DNA from: a virus
IMG/VR virus record: IMGVR_UViG_3300046692_000583
Span: 1-47,042 of that record
Strand: one strand, 5' to 3'
DNA: 47,042 nucleotides
Within the stretch, counting starts at the first letter, position 1. Every line of letters begins with the position of its first letter. Below the pieces are notes generated by a model. That model was not told the DNA's origin. It saw only the letters and a list, made by a program, of their open reading frames with translations, and ran no database searches. The translations under genes and the position numbers were made by a program. Positions 1 to 8,807 of this stretch are shown one piece after another.

Positions 1-186
1 TTATGGGTCTGACGGAGCTCGAGAAATGAGCTTGGCCTGAATCGACTCCCACTCCCCCATTGCAATAAACACCGCAGTCCTACGTTGCCCCTCGATGAAA
101 ATCGGTTTGCGAGTCGTGATCACCATGTCGAGCAACTCGTCGAAATGGATTAATGCCCGAGCAACCGAGCATCGTTCATCTTTCAC
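1..186 (-). CDS. Phd/YefM-like antitoxin-type small protein
   Basis: This 61-residue leftward ORF starts at a GTG (184-186) and stops at 1-3. A central stretch (DELLDMVITTRKPIFI, then AVFIAMGEWESI) resembles the short strand-helix DNA-binding core of Phd/YefM antitoxins, in which a protein-binding segment follows. No toxin gene is visible; it would have to lie beyond the left edge. It is the last gene of the leftward cluster that starts near 2324. The GTG start and the small size leave real doubt, so the family call is tentative. Confidence 0.4.
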   Translation of the reverse strand: MKDERCSVARALIHFDELLDMVITTRKPIFIEGQRRTAVFIAMGEWESIQAKLISRAPSDP

Positions 187-232
187 ATGCCAAACCCTGT
201 CATTTGATCAAAGGATGGTTTCCATACGTCGA

Positions 233-589
233 TTAGAAACTATCGGCGGACTCAAGAAACTTGAGAAAACTCGCTCGACCAAGGCCTCGCTTGAAGCTAG
301 CGATGACGTAATTACCACCTTGAGTTTCGAGCAGCCAACACCGCCCCTCTTTTCTCGCGAACTGAATTTTACCTGTGCGAAGAATAGAACCATCTGCTCG
401 GTGATACGCATCGTCACGCTCAGAGTGATCGAATGACACTCCCAAGCATGTGTCCTCAACGATGATCGCATCGCTGATAAACGCGGTGATGGGTACGCTG
501 TATTTTCGAAGACTAGCTCGCACCAAGCGACTCATTTGAAAGTCGCTCACATCCTTACTATGAAACTCCACTTCGATTACTTCAGTCAT
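233..589 (-). CDS. Hypothetical protein of element 1
   Basis: A 118-residue protein starting at ATG 587-589, with no strong ribosome binding site. I do not recognise a family. Its composition is that of a soluble mixed alpha/beta protein: an acidic N-terminal part, a middle with several aromatic and basic residues, and a basic C-terminus ending in Phe. There is no signal peptide or membrane segment. It lies in the same leftward cluster as the DUF6957 protein and the phosphoesterase. Overlapping ORFs in other frames at 95-436 and 208-471 look like shadows because they have less protein-like composition. Confidence 0.5.
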   Translation of the reverse strand: MTEVIEVEFHSKDVSDFQMSRLVRASLRKYSVPITAFISDAIIVEDTCLGVSFDHSERDDAYHRADGSILRTGKIQFARKEGRCWLLETQGGNYVIASFKRGLGRASFLKFLESADSF

Positions 590-638
590 CCGGCCAACGC
601 TCCAATACGACTCTGTATAAATTGCCGGCGAGCATCGC

Positions 639-1043
639 TCACCCTGCTTTCATCGAAAAAGCAGCACCAATGCTAGCCTCTTTTCTCTGTCCTGCCCCTA
701 GCAATAGGTAGACCGTACTGTTGGTTTCAAACATGCAGCCTTCTGCGAAGGATTTTCCGAAATTACTGCGTACCCACATGCCCGCCTGAAATCGATTTCG
801 ACTATCAAAAACAACTTCATGCGCGAACAGAGTCGCGGGCAGTAGGCCGAGCCCGGTGAGCTTTTCTTTTTCATCAGGGTTAACCGTAAGGTCGATCAAA
901 TTCCATTGCCGAACAACGCAGAATGCTTTGCCTGGGAATGACTTTGCAGCTAAATAGATCAGGTCTTCCTCAGACCCCACCCAGCCAGCCATCTCCGCGC
1001 CTGCGCCGTAAAGTAGCTGCGAGATTTCTTCTAAAGTAACCAT
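639..1043 (-). CDS. DUF6957 family protein
   Basis: A 134-residue protein. The C-terminal half carries a pattern I associate with the Pseudomonas DUF6957 family: a segment ending in GCMFETNSTVYLLLGAG with a short basic tail, preceded by a hydrophobic/aromatic strand pattern. Function is unknown in the family as far as I know. There is no signal peptide or transmembrane segment. It follows the metallophosphoesterase in a leftward cluster with a gap of 67 bases. The family call rests on memory of the C-terminal pattern and not on a search. Confidence 0.7.
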   Translation of the reverse strand: MVTLEEISQLLYGAGAEMAGWVGSEEDLIYLAAKSFPGKAFCVVRQWNLIDLTVNPDEKEKLTGLGLLPATLFAHEVVFDSRNRFQAGMWVRSNFGKSFAEGCMFETNSTVYLLLGAGQRKEASIGAAFSMKAG

Positions 1044-1110
1044 GTAATTTTCTCAAATTCGTACGCAGCGAAATTCAGTTCGCTAAGGTTCATAACTGAG
1101 AGACGGCTCA

Positions 1111-1839
1111 TCAAATCTCGATCAGTAAATCCGGATTGAAACCGGTTTGTTGATTCGGATAGCCGCGCGGATTGGAAACCACACGACACCCATACTTGAG
1201 GAAATCCGCTGAGACGTGGGTATGCCCGTAAACCCAAAGATCGGCCTTACCTACGAGTTCCTTCCAGTCATTGGCATAAGCAGCCACCAGGTGTATGGGA
1301 AGCTCATCACCAACGTAATCCAGTACCGGTGCATGGTGCGTAACTACAACTGTTTCGCCATCGAACGGTTTGTCCAGTTCCTGTGTGAGCCAGGCATAAG
1401 CTGCTTTAGATTTAGCGATCAAATCATCGGGACGAAGGCGTCGGTAACTTTCATCTGTTCGGATGGCAGTGAAGTCGTTCATCCGTTCCCAAGCGACGCG
1501 TTTCGCCGCGACGGCGTCGCCGGTCGACGAGTAGTCTGTCCACGCTGTCGTGACCAAAAATCGGGTTTGATCAAGAATCAGCGTTTCGTTCTCGAGTACG
1601 TGCACGTGTGGCGCTGCCGCCTCTTTCATTTTGCGGAGCGTGTTATCGATGTGTCCGCCGTAGTACTCATGATTTCCGCAGACGTAGATCACCGGGCACT
1701 GGAAGGTGTCGTTCGCCCATGAGACTCCACGCGATTTGATATCAATGTCGCCGGCGAGAATGACTACGTCCGCGTCTCGCGGGGCGGGATCGAACCGATC
1801 AAATTCAAGGTGCAAATCTGAGTAGATTTGAAGCTTCAT
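1111..1839 (-). CDS. Calcineurin-like metallophosphoesterase
   Basis: A 242-residue protein with the full set of metallophosphoesterase metal-binding motifs in order: DLH near the N-terminus (SDLHLEF), GDID at about residue 30, GNHE at about 55, HHAP at about 167 and GHTH at about 205. Such enzymes bind two metal ions and cleave phosphomono- or diesters. The substrate cannot be told from sequence. The length fits the compact single-domain cytoplasmic forms often found on prophages and islands. It is flanked by two small unknown genes in the same direction, with 17 bases to the upstream one, so co-transcription is likely. Confidence 0.88.
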   Translation of the reverse strand: MKLQIYSDLHLEFDRFDPAPRDADVVILAGDIDIKSRGVSWANDTFQCPVIYVCGNHEYYGGHIDNTLRKMKEAAAPHVHVLENETLILDQTRFLVTTAWTDYSSTGDAVAAKRVAWERMNDFTAIRTDESYRRLRPDDLIAKSKAAYAWLTQELDKPFDGETVVVTHHAPVLDYVGDELPIHLVAAYANDWKELVGKADLWVYGHTHVSADFLKYGCRVVSNPRGYPNQQTGFNPDLLIEI

Positions 1840-1856
1840 TGGAGTCGCCGTTTAGG

Positions 1857-2324
1857 TCAGTGGTCAGCAAATTCCAGAACTGCTGAATGTGCAGTCTTGG
1901 AATCTTCGTAGATCGTCTGAATACGGGTAAGTGAGTCGGCGTCGAGGCTCTCTCGAGCATTGCTATAAACGGCGCCACCCGCCACCTTATGAAGCAACAC
2001 GCACTCGCCTTTCTGGTCGTAACCGATGACCAGGCTGATTAGCTTCTCCATACGCTCTGAGAGGCCTCCATTGACCCACGGAGAGGTTATGACCTGAACC
2101 TCTTCAACAAGGCAAGTTGGGCCCTCCAGCTCCAGTAGGTTGGACAATAAAGAGGCGTCCGTTGGCATAAACCTCTTGGTGAATTGTCTGGCTCCCTCTG
2201 TGAACCGAAGGATGACGTGATACCAAGGATCCATTGATTCCCGTTCGATCATTCGCCATGCGGTTCGTCCTGGCCCCGGGAAGCCGGGTCGCCCTTCCCT
2301 ATAAGATTCATGTGTAATAAACAT
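1857..2324 (-). CDS. Hypothetical protein, first gene of leftward cluster
   Basis: A 155-residue protein starting at ATG 2322-2324. I recognise no family. The N-terminal 25 residues are rich in Gly/Pro/Arg, and the rest reads as a soluble alpha/beta protein with a helical C-terminus. The spacing to the phosphoesterase (17 bases) suggests one transcript beginning upstream of 2324. The sequence at 2325-2676 between this gene and the divergent HTH regulator would hold both promoters, and the regulator may control the cluster (inference from divergence only). Confidence 0.55.
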   Translation of the reverse strand: MFITHESYREGRPGFPGPGRTAWRMIERESMDPWYHVILRFTEGARQFTKRFMPTDASLLSNLLELEGPTCLVEEVQVITSPWVNGGLSERMEKLISLVIGYDQKGECVLLHKVAGGAVYSNARESLDADSLTRIQTIYEDSKTAHSAVLEFADH

Positions 2325-2676
2325 TTCGAGTTTTCCTTACCGTCCGGATCAGTGATCAACCTCAAGTCGTCCCACTAACGATCTTTCATATCCTGGCTTT
2401 CCATAGATCCATCGAGGCGTCTGTGATGCTTGGACGCACCCTGCTGGTCACCGGCATCTCTTTGAGATCCGATCAAAAAGCGTCTGACAATACATGTGAT
2501 ATGTTTGGTGTTCAGGTCGCTAAAACTGCCTGATGCCCATACCCAAAAGACTCTGAAACCTATGATTGTGCGGCTTAGCTTTGAAAAGGCATCACCGCAC
2601 ATTTCCGATACTACCACCAAACGTGGTTTATCGGAAGATAGGCGTTATGGCTCCATCCTCGCTTTTGGGGCAGACC
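2325..2676. other. Divergent intergenic region
   Basis: About 350 bases separate the leftward cluster from the rightward HTH regulator. I see short overlapping reading frames on both strands but none with convincing composition or start signals. It is the natural place for the promoters of both units. I could not identify a clear -35/-10 pair. Confidence 0.4.
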
Positions 2677-3144
2677 ATGTCGCTTAAGAATGAGATTGCT
2701 GGAGCACTCAGGGCAATCAGGACAATCCGAGGCTTTGACTACGGTGATTTGGCAGACGTCAGTGCAAAAGCAAACATAGGTAAGCTGGAGCAAGGTAAGA
2801 GCAATATCACGGTTGCGAAATTGATCGATCTAGCAGAGGCCCTCCAATTCGATCCTATTGCTCTTATGACCCTCTGCGTCGCCATCCAGAAGGATGAACC
2901 TACCGATACCACTCTAGAGCGGGCACGTGCAGAACTCGACTCATTCAAAGAAAAAGGTGGAGAGGAGCTTGTCCGGAGTCAGTTTGTGGGCAAAGAGCTG
3001 AAAAAGAGGCCTTCGGGTAAGCCTGGCAATACCAAGAATGCCGATGCCGTGAGAGAGCTGAAGGCTTTAGGATTGAGTCAGGCGGAGGTGGCGCAGAGGC
3101 TTGGGTTGGCGAGTTCAACGGTGTTTCGGTACTGGCAGACTTGA
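2677..3144 (+). CDS. HTH (XRE-like) transcriptional regulator
   Basis: A 155-residue protein beginning MSLKNEIAGALRAIRTI. Residues 1-65 form an XRE-type helix-turn-helix in which the recognition part reads DLADVSAKANIGKLEQGKSN. The C-terminal 35 residues contain a second helix-turn-helix of resolvase/sigma-like type (LGLSQAEVAQRLGLASSTVFRYW). Two DNA-binding segments in one small protein suggest a regulator of its own or the neighbouring divergent genes. An in-frame ATG at 2647 would add ten residues; I prefer 2677 because it aligns the N-terminus with XRE domains and has GGGGCAG just upstream. Confidence 0.8.
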   Translation: MSLKNEIAGALRAIRTIRGFDYGDLADVSAKANIGKLEQGKSNITVAKLIDLAEALQFDPIALMTLCVAIQKDEPTDTTLERARAELDSFKEKGGEELVRSQFVGKELKKRPSGKPGNTKNADAVRELKALGLSQAEVAQRLGLASSTVFRYWQT

Positions 3145-5040
3145 CGGTTTCACTACGACAATACCGCGAAGATGTGGGGTTTGATGCAACTCCCAATTAC
3201 CCTAGACAGCTGCCATTTTGGCTGCAAGCCCCCCTCTCACTTTGAAAATTGAATTTTCCATTGCTTCGTAAACATCCAAGGAACACACCGCCCGAACTCC
3301 AGTACTAAAGGTGATGGTGTCGGCGTTTAAGCGAACGCGATAACACTTATGGCCTTTTGATGAGGGCTGATTTCATGCAGCCCGATCTCATTGCCATTCG
3401 GAATGTCTTGTACCCTCTGGTTTACCGGCGGCCACGGGCAATCAGGCCCTGTAGTATCGTACTTTTCACCCGCTATCATCTCCAGCCCATCACGACCTGG
3501 ATGACATGGTGCGGTTTGCCCAAGGTGATGATTTCAGACACCGCGAACCGACGCCAGATCTTCGGAGTGATCCACTTCAGCTCAACTTGCAGCAACAACA
3601 AATCAGATGCGGATTAAAGTAACTGGAGAATTTTGATGGCGCAGCGCCATCATTCCAGCAAGCTACGGTCATTGCGCAATGAAGCTCAGGCGTGATCGAG
3701 AGATGATCGGGTGGCATTAGCCAGAGATTTCCCTTCGAGTGACGGTTTCAAAATGATACAAGGCCCGGGCGGCTAGCCGCTTTCAGGTCAGCTATCAATG
3801 AGCCACAAACGACGCAAACCCTAGATTTTTCAGCACTCACGCAATGTCAAGCATTATATATTTTCGGGTACCCCCTTGAATTCGTTTTTTTAAAACGGAG
3901 TATATAGTTATTGAATTCAAAAACAGCTTTCTCCAAACCCTCTCAATCAATACTCACCTTTTCAAGCAAAACTCAACTGACCTTTGCCCAACGCTTCTGA
4001 CATTCAACTTGCTTGCTGGCCAATTGGTAGCTTGATAAGAAAATTCATCAATGTTACCGAAAGCCTAAGGAAGCCACTTTGCTTATAGAAGTCGTTTATC
4101 CGGCCGCAGGACGGCTAGCTTGTCTTTTGAGTCCAAACCAAGCGGCTAAATTTTTTGGGATAACTACGTCCAAAATTTGAGAATCGCCATGTCGTCAAAA
4201 TAAAAGGCGAACTCACTCCCTTTAGGCGGGACAGCCAACTGGAACGTTAACCAGGAAGCCGCTGGCGATACGATGGACGGCTTTTGCCTCTCCCGGGAGA
4301 AAAAGCAGCGTTGCCACTGACCGATACACCCTTATTGCTCCCTGCACATTTCAAACGACCGCCTCTGGATCGAAGTCGTCATGCACCAGTAACATCTCAC
4401 CTGTGAAAATCTGTTAGCCAATATCCTGGTAAGACCGTGCCAGCTATAGACCGGCATATCGGCGAAATCCTCCAGACTCAGATCATTGTCGCCACCTTTG
4501 GCGCCAACAGCTCTCTTCTTCGCCGCCCCCCTGATGGAATGGACTACCGACAGGCTTGTTTTACACATAGGGAGCTCGATTTTCTCGGAGGAGCATCGCA
4601 GATTCAGAGATCAGGCAATCTGCGCAACGGTATCCCCAAGGCGCATCACTGCGATTCCCGATATTAGTCTTAATGACCGGCGATCTGCGCACCCGATGCA
4701 GTGAGATCGACGAAAACGACGCGACAAGGATTTCAAATTCACAATCCGAAGCCAGCACTCCGCCCCAGTGGATGGGAGGGGGCACGGAGACTAGGGCATG
4801 GAGTCCGCACTCATATTTCGCGATTTCAGGCGAACTGTCGTTGTCGCCTACCTCTCATTACGTCTTTTTCAGTGCTAACAGTATGCCTTTCCTATACTCT
4901 CTAACCCTGACAGCTTATGGATTGTCAATATGAAAGTTGAGTTTTTTTATTGACAGTAGATTCCTTAACATTCACTATAAATTGACATCGAGGCCGGAGA
5001 GCCCCTCGATGCAAGCTACTGACTTGAAAAGGAAATTTAG
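3145..5040. other. Long stretch without convincing genes
   Basis: About 1.9 kb contains only short, overlapping, low-quality reading frames (for example 3357-3617 plus, 4332-4568 minus, 4673-4933 plus), none with family resemblance. An AT-rich block spans about 3830-3990. Near 4923-4957 there is an inverted repeat TGTCAAT/ATTGACA, followed at 4986-5010 by a hairpin CATCGAGG...CCTCGATG, which probably belong to the control region of the short gene at 5041. The stretch looks like decayed island DNA. Confidence 0.5.
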
Positions 5041-5190
5041 ATGCGTATGCCTGCAACCGGCGACTTGATGTCGGCAAAAGAGACCGCCGAGATCCTGGCG
5101 CCTCGGTCGAGGCCCTTCAATTTTGGGGTATACCAGGAAGCACCGAGAGACTCTTACGCCTTACGCACACATCAGCCTGCGAGTTTTTAA
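5041..5190 (+). pseudogene. Short or truncated regulator-like ORF
   Basis: A 49-residue ORF begins at ATG 5041 after a good ribosome binding site (AAAAGGAAATT). The first 20 residues (GDLMSAKETAEIL) resemble the beginning of a DNA-binding helix-turn-helix such as those in small excisionase or AlpA-type proteins. The remainder has no domain-like character and stops at 5188-5190. I read it as either a truncated regulator or the start of a gene broken by frameshift. No downstream frame clearly restores it. Confidence 0.35.
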
Positions 5191-5444
5191 AGGCGTGATG
5201 AGATTTTGAGCTTTTCGGATTCAAGCATGATTGCCATCGCCTGATCGGCCTGCACAACCTGCACTTGCAAAGCCTTAGTACATGACGGAACCGGCATTTG
5301 AAGCATTCGGCGCCACGACCAAGAGGGTACGCGCGCTGATGGATCACGAGCTATCCAATGTCTGCAGAAGACAACGTTTCACCCGCTTCAGCTACCCCTT
5401 CCCATGACTGTAACGGAAGCGGTCTCAGAAATTTGAGAAGTAAG

Positions 5445-5657
5445 ATGGCAGACGAGATCAACTGCTACACGGCGGAAGATATCAGCGAACTGGCTAAGGT
5501 GAAGCTAGAAACTTTAGCGTACTGGCGGAAACATGGCAAAGGGCCCAAACCCATACGATGGGGAGACGCCTACCTTTATCCTAAGATCTCAGTAATGGAA
5601 TTTATTAACGGATTAATAAACACTGGGCAAGACGAATTCACCAGGAAGTGCATATAA
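5445..5657 (+). CDS. Small HTH protein, probable excisionase of element 1
   Basis: A 70-residue protein from ATG 5445, preceded by GAGAAGTAAG. The core (YTAEDISELAKVKLETLAYWRKHGKG then a basic/aromatic wing ending YLYPKISVMEFI) matches the MerR/AlpA-like winged helix-turn-helix of phage excisionases. The frame is open back to ATG 5358, which would give 99 residues, but the extra 29 residues are low-complexity and poorly conserved in type. It faces the integrase gene tail to tail across a terminator. Excisionases of this kind bend DNA at the attachment site and set integrase direction; that role is inferred from family and position. Confidence 0.72.
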   Translation: MADEINCYTAEDISELAKVKLETLAYWRKHGKGPKPIRWGDAYLYPKISVMEFINGLINTGQDEFTRKCI

Positions 5658-5662
5658 GAGAG

Positions 5663-5694
5663 AAAGGGGCCGCTGACCCCTTTTTTTGTTTTTT
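5663..5694 (+). terminator. Intrinsic terminator between excisionase and integrase 1
   Basis: The stem AAAGGGG (5663-5669) pairs with CCCCTTT (5677-5683) around a 7-base loop, followed by a T-rich tail to 5694. It lies between the convergent stop codons of the excisionase-like gene and integrase 1. The A-run on the left arm could let it also serve the leftward transcript. Confidence 0.8.
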
Positions 5695-6823
5695 AAGCCT
5701 GAGCCCCTCTCAGCTCCCCCATCTGCTCTACAAGCCAAGCGAGTTGCTCATTAACATTCTTGGCGTCCTGCTGCTTAATGTTCAAGGAGTTATAAGCAGC
5801 ATGAACATCAGAGGCCTTGATGTGAGTGTATCGTTTCAGTGTTTGCCAGTCCCGGTGTCCGCTCATCAAAGCTACCTGGGGAACGCTCAATCCAATTCCA
5901 AAGAAGTCCGTGATTGCCTTGTGTCGCAAGTCATGAAATCTCACTGGGCGGGCCACTCCTGCTTCCGCCCGAGCACGCGAAAAAGCAACTGACACAGACT
6001 TTGGGTTGTAGGGGAATATTGGCCCCGATGTACGATTCCCGATGAAACTTTCAACAACCTCCCAGGCCGATGGCAGCAAGGGTACCGTTTCGTCGTTACC
6101 CATTTTTTCATCCGGGTGCTTTCTGTCACGAATAATTACAGTCTTGTTTTCATAGCTCAGATCTTCAATGCGGATTCTGCATATCTCTGATTGTCGCATC
6201 GAAGTATACAACCCGAACCTGATCACCTTGGGCATATCTATTTGCTGGCGTTTCTTCGTCCCGAACACGCCGATGATTGCGTCAATCTCCGATTGTGTTG
6301 GAACGCATTCGACCTCCCGGCTTTTGATCCTCAGCTTGTGACTAGTCTTCAAGCTTTTGCGAGCCTTATCTGACATATCCGGATCAACGTCCAAGTGCTT
6401 TACGTCGTAGCAGTACCGCAGAACCGTCGATAGAAGAGAGAGATCGCCTGCAATGGTCTGGCCCTGTACGCCTTCTTTCTTCCTGGTCTCGATGAAAGCA
6501 TCCAGATGGCTTTTGGATAGACGCTCGATCCCGATTTTCCCGAAGCGATCCTTTAGGGCCTTGTAGATGAAGAGAGCACTCCGCTGAAGCGTTCGTCCGG
6601 GCTGTATGTAATCCAGATAGTCGTCTATATAATGACCAAGAGTCGAGCCCTTAGGAGCTGCCGTTCTGCCAGTGGCTTTGATCTCTTCAAGCTGACGCCC
6701 CTTCTCCTTCGCGAAAGCCTTTGCCAGCTTCTCGGATGAAAACGTAGAGCTGATCGTTTTGTGGCCTTTGGCTCGGATCAAGACACGCCAGTTGCCGCTG
6801 GGGAGCTGTTGAAAAGAAGCCAT
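5693..6823 (-). CDS. int: Tyrosine-type site-specific integrase of element 1
   Basis: About 376 residues, the usual length for phage integrases. The N-terminal part is an arm-binding/AP2-like domain (LPSGNWRVLIRAKGH), then a SAM-like core-binding domain. The catalytic domain shows Arg in TSMRQSEIC (about residue 210), Lys near the KMGNDETVPL segment, HDLRH (about 302), GHRDW (about 326) and the nucleophile Tyr in RYTHI (about 334). I chose ATG 6823; an in-frame GTG at 6835 would add four residues. It reads away from the attachment site 180 bases upstream, as usual for dusA-specific integrases. Repeats of GTGTACC at 6880-6905 upstream may be its arm sites. Confidence 0.93.
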   Translation of the reverse strand: MASFQQLPSGNWRVLIRAKGHKTISSTFSSEKLAKAFAKEKGRQLEEIKATGRTAAPKGSTLGHYIDDYLDYIQPGRTLQRSALFIYKALKDRFGKIGIERLSKSHLDAFIETRKKEGVQGQTIAGDLSLLSTVLRYCYDVKHLDVDPDMSDKARKSLKTSHKLRIKSREVECVPTQSEIDAIIGVFGTKKRQQIDMPKVIRFGLYTSMRQSEICRIRIEDLSYENKTVIIRDRKHPDEKMGNDETVPLLPSAWEVVESFIGNRTSGPIFPYNPKSVSVAFSRARAEAGVARPVRFHDLRHKAITDFFGIGLSVPQVALMSGHRDWQTLKRYTHIKASDVHAAYNSLNIKQQDAKNVNEQLAWLVEQMGELRGAQA

Positions 6824-6879
6824 GCTCGTGTTCACTCATTGTTCATTTATCAATACCCGAGGCATACCTTTTATGCACA

Positions 6880-6940
6880 CGGCGTGTACCCCAGGTGTAC
6901 CGAAACCGTCATTTCGGCCCCTGAAATGTACACGAAGAAT
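6880..6940. promoter_or_regulatory. Putative arm-type repeats of integrase 1
   Basis: Two direct copies of GTGTACC and one inverted TGTACAC occur in about 50 bases between integrase 1 and the attachment core. Clusters of short repeats in this position usually bind the N-terminal domain of the integrase, or the excisionase. The motif differs from the TGGTACA repeats at element 2's ends, consistent with two different integrases. Confidence 0.45.
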
Positions 6941-6980
6941 AGCATAAAACTACGCTACAGGCCTTTAAAATCAAGGTTTT

Positions 6981-7049
6981 ATGAATCGTAAATTTTCTGT
7001 TGCACCAATGATGGATTGGACTTACTTACCGGCCCACGCCATAAAATAA
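6981..7049 (+). pseudogene. dusA: Orphan dusA N-terminus carried by element 1
   Basis: From ATG 6981, after AAGG, a 22-codon frame reads [22 protein letters not shown]. The segment [10 protein letters not shown] is the same as the start of DusA at 46698-46727, then the frame runs into element 2 and stops at 7047-7049. I read it as the substitute dusA start brought by element 1, disconnected when element 2 inserted into the same site. It probably makes a meaningless short peptide. Confidence 0.75.
7000..7021 (+). repeat. Attachment site between element 1 and element 2
   Basis: The core ATGATGGATTGGAC (7008-7021) is identical to 46713-46726. The eight bases before it match at six positions (TTGCACCA versus TTGCGCCC). 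It is both the right end of element 1 and the left end of element 2. The exact crossover point inside the match cannot be set from one sequence. Confidence 0.85.
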
Positions 7050-7077
7050 AGGCCGAGATGGCGGTCAAAAAACATCC

Positions 7078-7094
7078 GTACCAATTTCGTACCA
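7078..7094. promoter_or_regulatory. Putative arm-type integrase sites at left end of element 2
   Basis: GTACCAA (7078-7084) and GTACCA (7089-7094) are close copies of the inverted form of TGGTACA, which occurs four times beside integrase 2 (46547-46597). Finding the same motif at both ends of element 2 fits arm-type integrase binding sites on both sides of the phage attachment core. Confidence 0.5.
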
Positions 7095-7530
7095 GCAACA
7101 TTCGCGCTCCATCAAATCCTGCTTCCTCTCTCACCCTCTGTAGCAAATTTTAAGCAACCGTTTTCGGCTCCAATCTTGAGCACTGTCGCTGCTATGCTTG
7201 AACTCTTCGAAAGCAGTCGGTTGCTGGGACAAGCGAATACTCATTACTCAATGGGCTGTGTGGCAAAAAAACAAAACTCATTTCAAGAAGAAAAACATCG
7301 CCACTCAGGGGATTTTAAGTCCAGGTTAATTTACTTTAAAATCAATTACTTAGAATTAAAATCGCTACGCAACTCAAAGTTAGCACTCTCTTCTGAAACC
7401 CTTATCCTTCAACCCTCTGGCGTTGGTTGCGGAGCAAACAATCCGATTTCTGTTGAGCTTTAATCATCATGTGATCCCTGAAAACACGATACGCAGCTGT
7501 AGAAACACAAACCAAGTAAAGGCCAAGGCA
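7095..7530. other. Left end of element 2 without a convincing gene
   Basis: The only long frame (7176-7463 plus) has unconvincing composition, no ribosome binding site and no recognisable motif. The region is AT-rich in its middle (7300-7400). Confidence 0.4.
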
Positions 7531-7809
7531 CTACCGTTGAACAGCATCATCAGCACCAAACGCCGGAGCGGTCGCATGTTGTCTTTCCAGAAGGCAATGA
7601 TTTCTGCGAACGCCAACGCTGCTGTCATCGTTGAAGAGATAGACCAAACCTTCAGCTTCTGAGGCCATGTTCACTTGATTGTGATTAGGCAAATTGTGCG
7701 TAATGCTGACCGGAGATCTGAACCATTCGATTACAAAGTCTCCTACCTTCGCTTCGTCTTCCACCTCAACGTCACAGTACCTCAGGTGGCTGAGCATCAA
7801 TTTACGCAT
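7531..7809 (-). CDS. Possible hypothetical protein or decayed gene at left prophage end
   Basis: A 92-residue leftward frame from ATG 7807-7809. The first 60 residues look protein-like (acidic, soluble). The last 30 overlap, in another frame, a more protein-like membrane segment: ATG at about 7636 reading left gives a 53-residue frame with one strong transmembrane stretch (RRLVLMMLFNGSALAFTWF) ending near 7471. The two could be one gene broken by a frameshift, since the switch occurs near 7637. I recognise no family. Confidence 0.3.
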   Translation of the reverse strand: MRKLMLSHLRYCDVEVEDEAKVGDFVIEWFRSPVSITHNLPNHNQVNMASEAEGLVYLFNDDSSVGVRRNHCLLERQHATAPAFGADDAVQR

Positions 7810-7937
7810 CTGCGGTCTGTTGCCCTCGAATGCATAGCTTGGACCGAATACCTCCAGTGAGGTGCCGGCGCGGTCTCGCTGTCGAGACAGGCATAGATAG
7901 GTTGAAGTTCGGTTGGAAGTTATTGAGGAAAAAATTC

Positions 7938-8678
7938 ATGCTGACACCACAGAAGTACTGGCGAGTGCCTTGCAGCTTTGACTCAGAGCCCCCCAAGCCA
8001 CCGACCGAATTCATCTTGCCGGAGGATCTGGCTAGCCATTCCGCCCCTCCCAGAGTTAGCCATGGAATCACGGTTGCAGCCTACGATGAAGGCGAGCAGA
8101 CGGGACTGCTCAGATGGCTTGGCCTGGTTACCGGTATAACTGGGGCTGCACTAACCGTCGAGTGGAAGCCCTCCAATGCTCAAATTTGGGTAGACACGGG
8201 GTTTGGCCGAAACAAGTGGAAGGTGGGAGCCTTTAGATTCGCAGACTCCAAGATTGCAAACTATGGCTTGCACGAGCTTTGGAGTGAGGCTTTTGACGGG
8301 ATGGAGCTTCGTGATCACGCACCAGTTGTCACGAAACCTACTGCCCCGAGGTCAACAAAAAACATAGCCATTCCTCCGGAGCGACTCAACCCCATTGAAG
8401 TTATTGGAGAGCCTACGGCCGGCCCTAAAGCTGGAGTTGTCTATGTCCTTAAGTCTGCCTACGGTTACAAGGTGGGCAGAACCCGAAATGTGCCCGCTCG
8501 TATGAGAGCCTTTGGGATTCATCTACCCTTCACCTATACCATTACCTTGTGCGCATGGTTTGAAGACTGCCATGTAGCGGAGCGACGCTACCACGACATG
8601 TTTGTCACTAAGCGGATCAATGGCGAATGGTTTGACCTCACAGACCACGACGTGGAAAAAATCAGAATGAGGGCCTAA
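7938..8678 (+). CDS. T5orf172/GIY-YIG nuclease-domain protein
   Basis: A 246-residue protein. I set the start at ATG 7938 because GAGGA lies 8 bases before it; the frame is open to 7830. The C-terminal ~85 residues fit the T5orf172 branch of the GIY-YIG fold: GVVYVLKSAYGYKVGRTRN, a central AERRYHDMF helix and GEWFDLT near the end. Such domains cut DNA or occur in phage and immunity proteins. The N-terminal ~120 residues (starting YWRVPCSF) look like a separate domain, possibly a PUA/EVE-type reader of modified bases, but this is only a resemblance in pattern. It lies in the cargo region between the attachment site and cos. Confidence 0.75.
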   Translation: MLTPQKYWRVPCSFDSEPPKPPTEFILPEDLASHSAPPRVSHGITVAAYDEGEQTGLLRWLGLVTGITGAALTVEWKPSNAQIWVDTGFGRNKWKVGAFRFADSKIANYGLHELWSEAFDGMELRDHAPVVTKPTAPRSTKNIAIPPERLNPIEVIGEPTAGPKAGVVYVLKSAYGYKVGRTRNVPARMRAFGIHLPFTYTITLCAWFEDCHVAERRYHDMFVTKRINGEWFDLTDHDVEKIRMRA

Positions 8679-8807
8679 TAGGCCTCGTAATGCACTTACC
8701 TGCAAGTGGGCGGGCGTCAGAGCGCGACCACTCACGTAGATAGGGGCATCGCTGGTAATGCTCGATCTGGTCGTCTAGGTAACCAATACTGACTCCCATG
8801 CTGAACT

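Larger units (their letters stand above)
1..7021. mobile_element. Element 1 (partial): integrated element at dusA, right part only
   Basis: The right end is defined by a tyrosine integrase (5693-6823), an excisionase-like gene facing it, and an attachment core at 7008-7021 that matches the dusA sequence at 46713-46726. The left end lies outside the window. The visible cargo is small genes of mostly unknown function plus a phosphoesterase and a regulator; no virion genes are seen here. It could be a genomic island or the end of a prophage. Its integrase-proximal end supplies a substitute dusA start (6981), as element 2 does, which supports insertion in dusA rather than a chance sequence match. 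Confidence 0.75.

Noticed and set aside
3357-3617. Rightward 86-codon frame in element 1 gap
   Set aside because: Rich in Arg/Cys/Trp without domain character, and no plausible start site.
7176-7463. Rightward 95-codon frame at the left prophage end
   Set aside because: No ribosome binding site, no motif, and composition typical of chance AT-rich frames.
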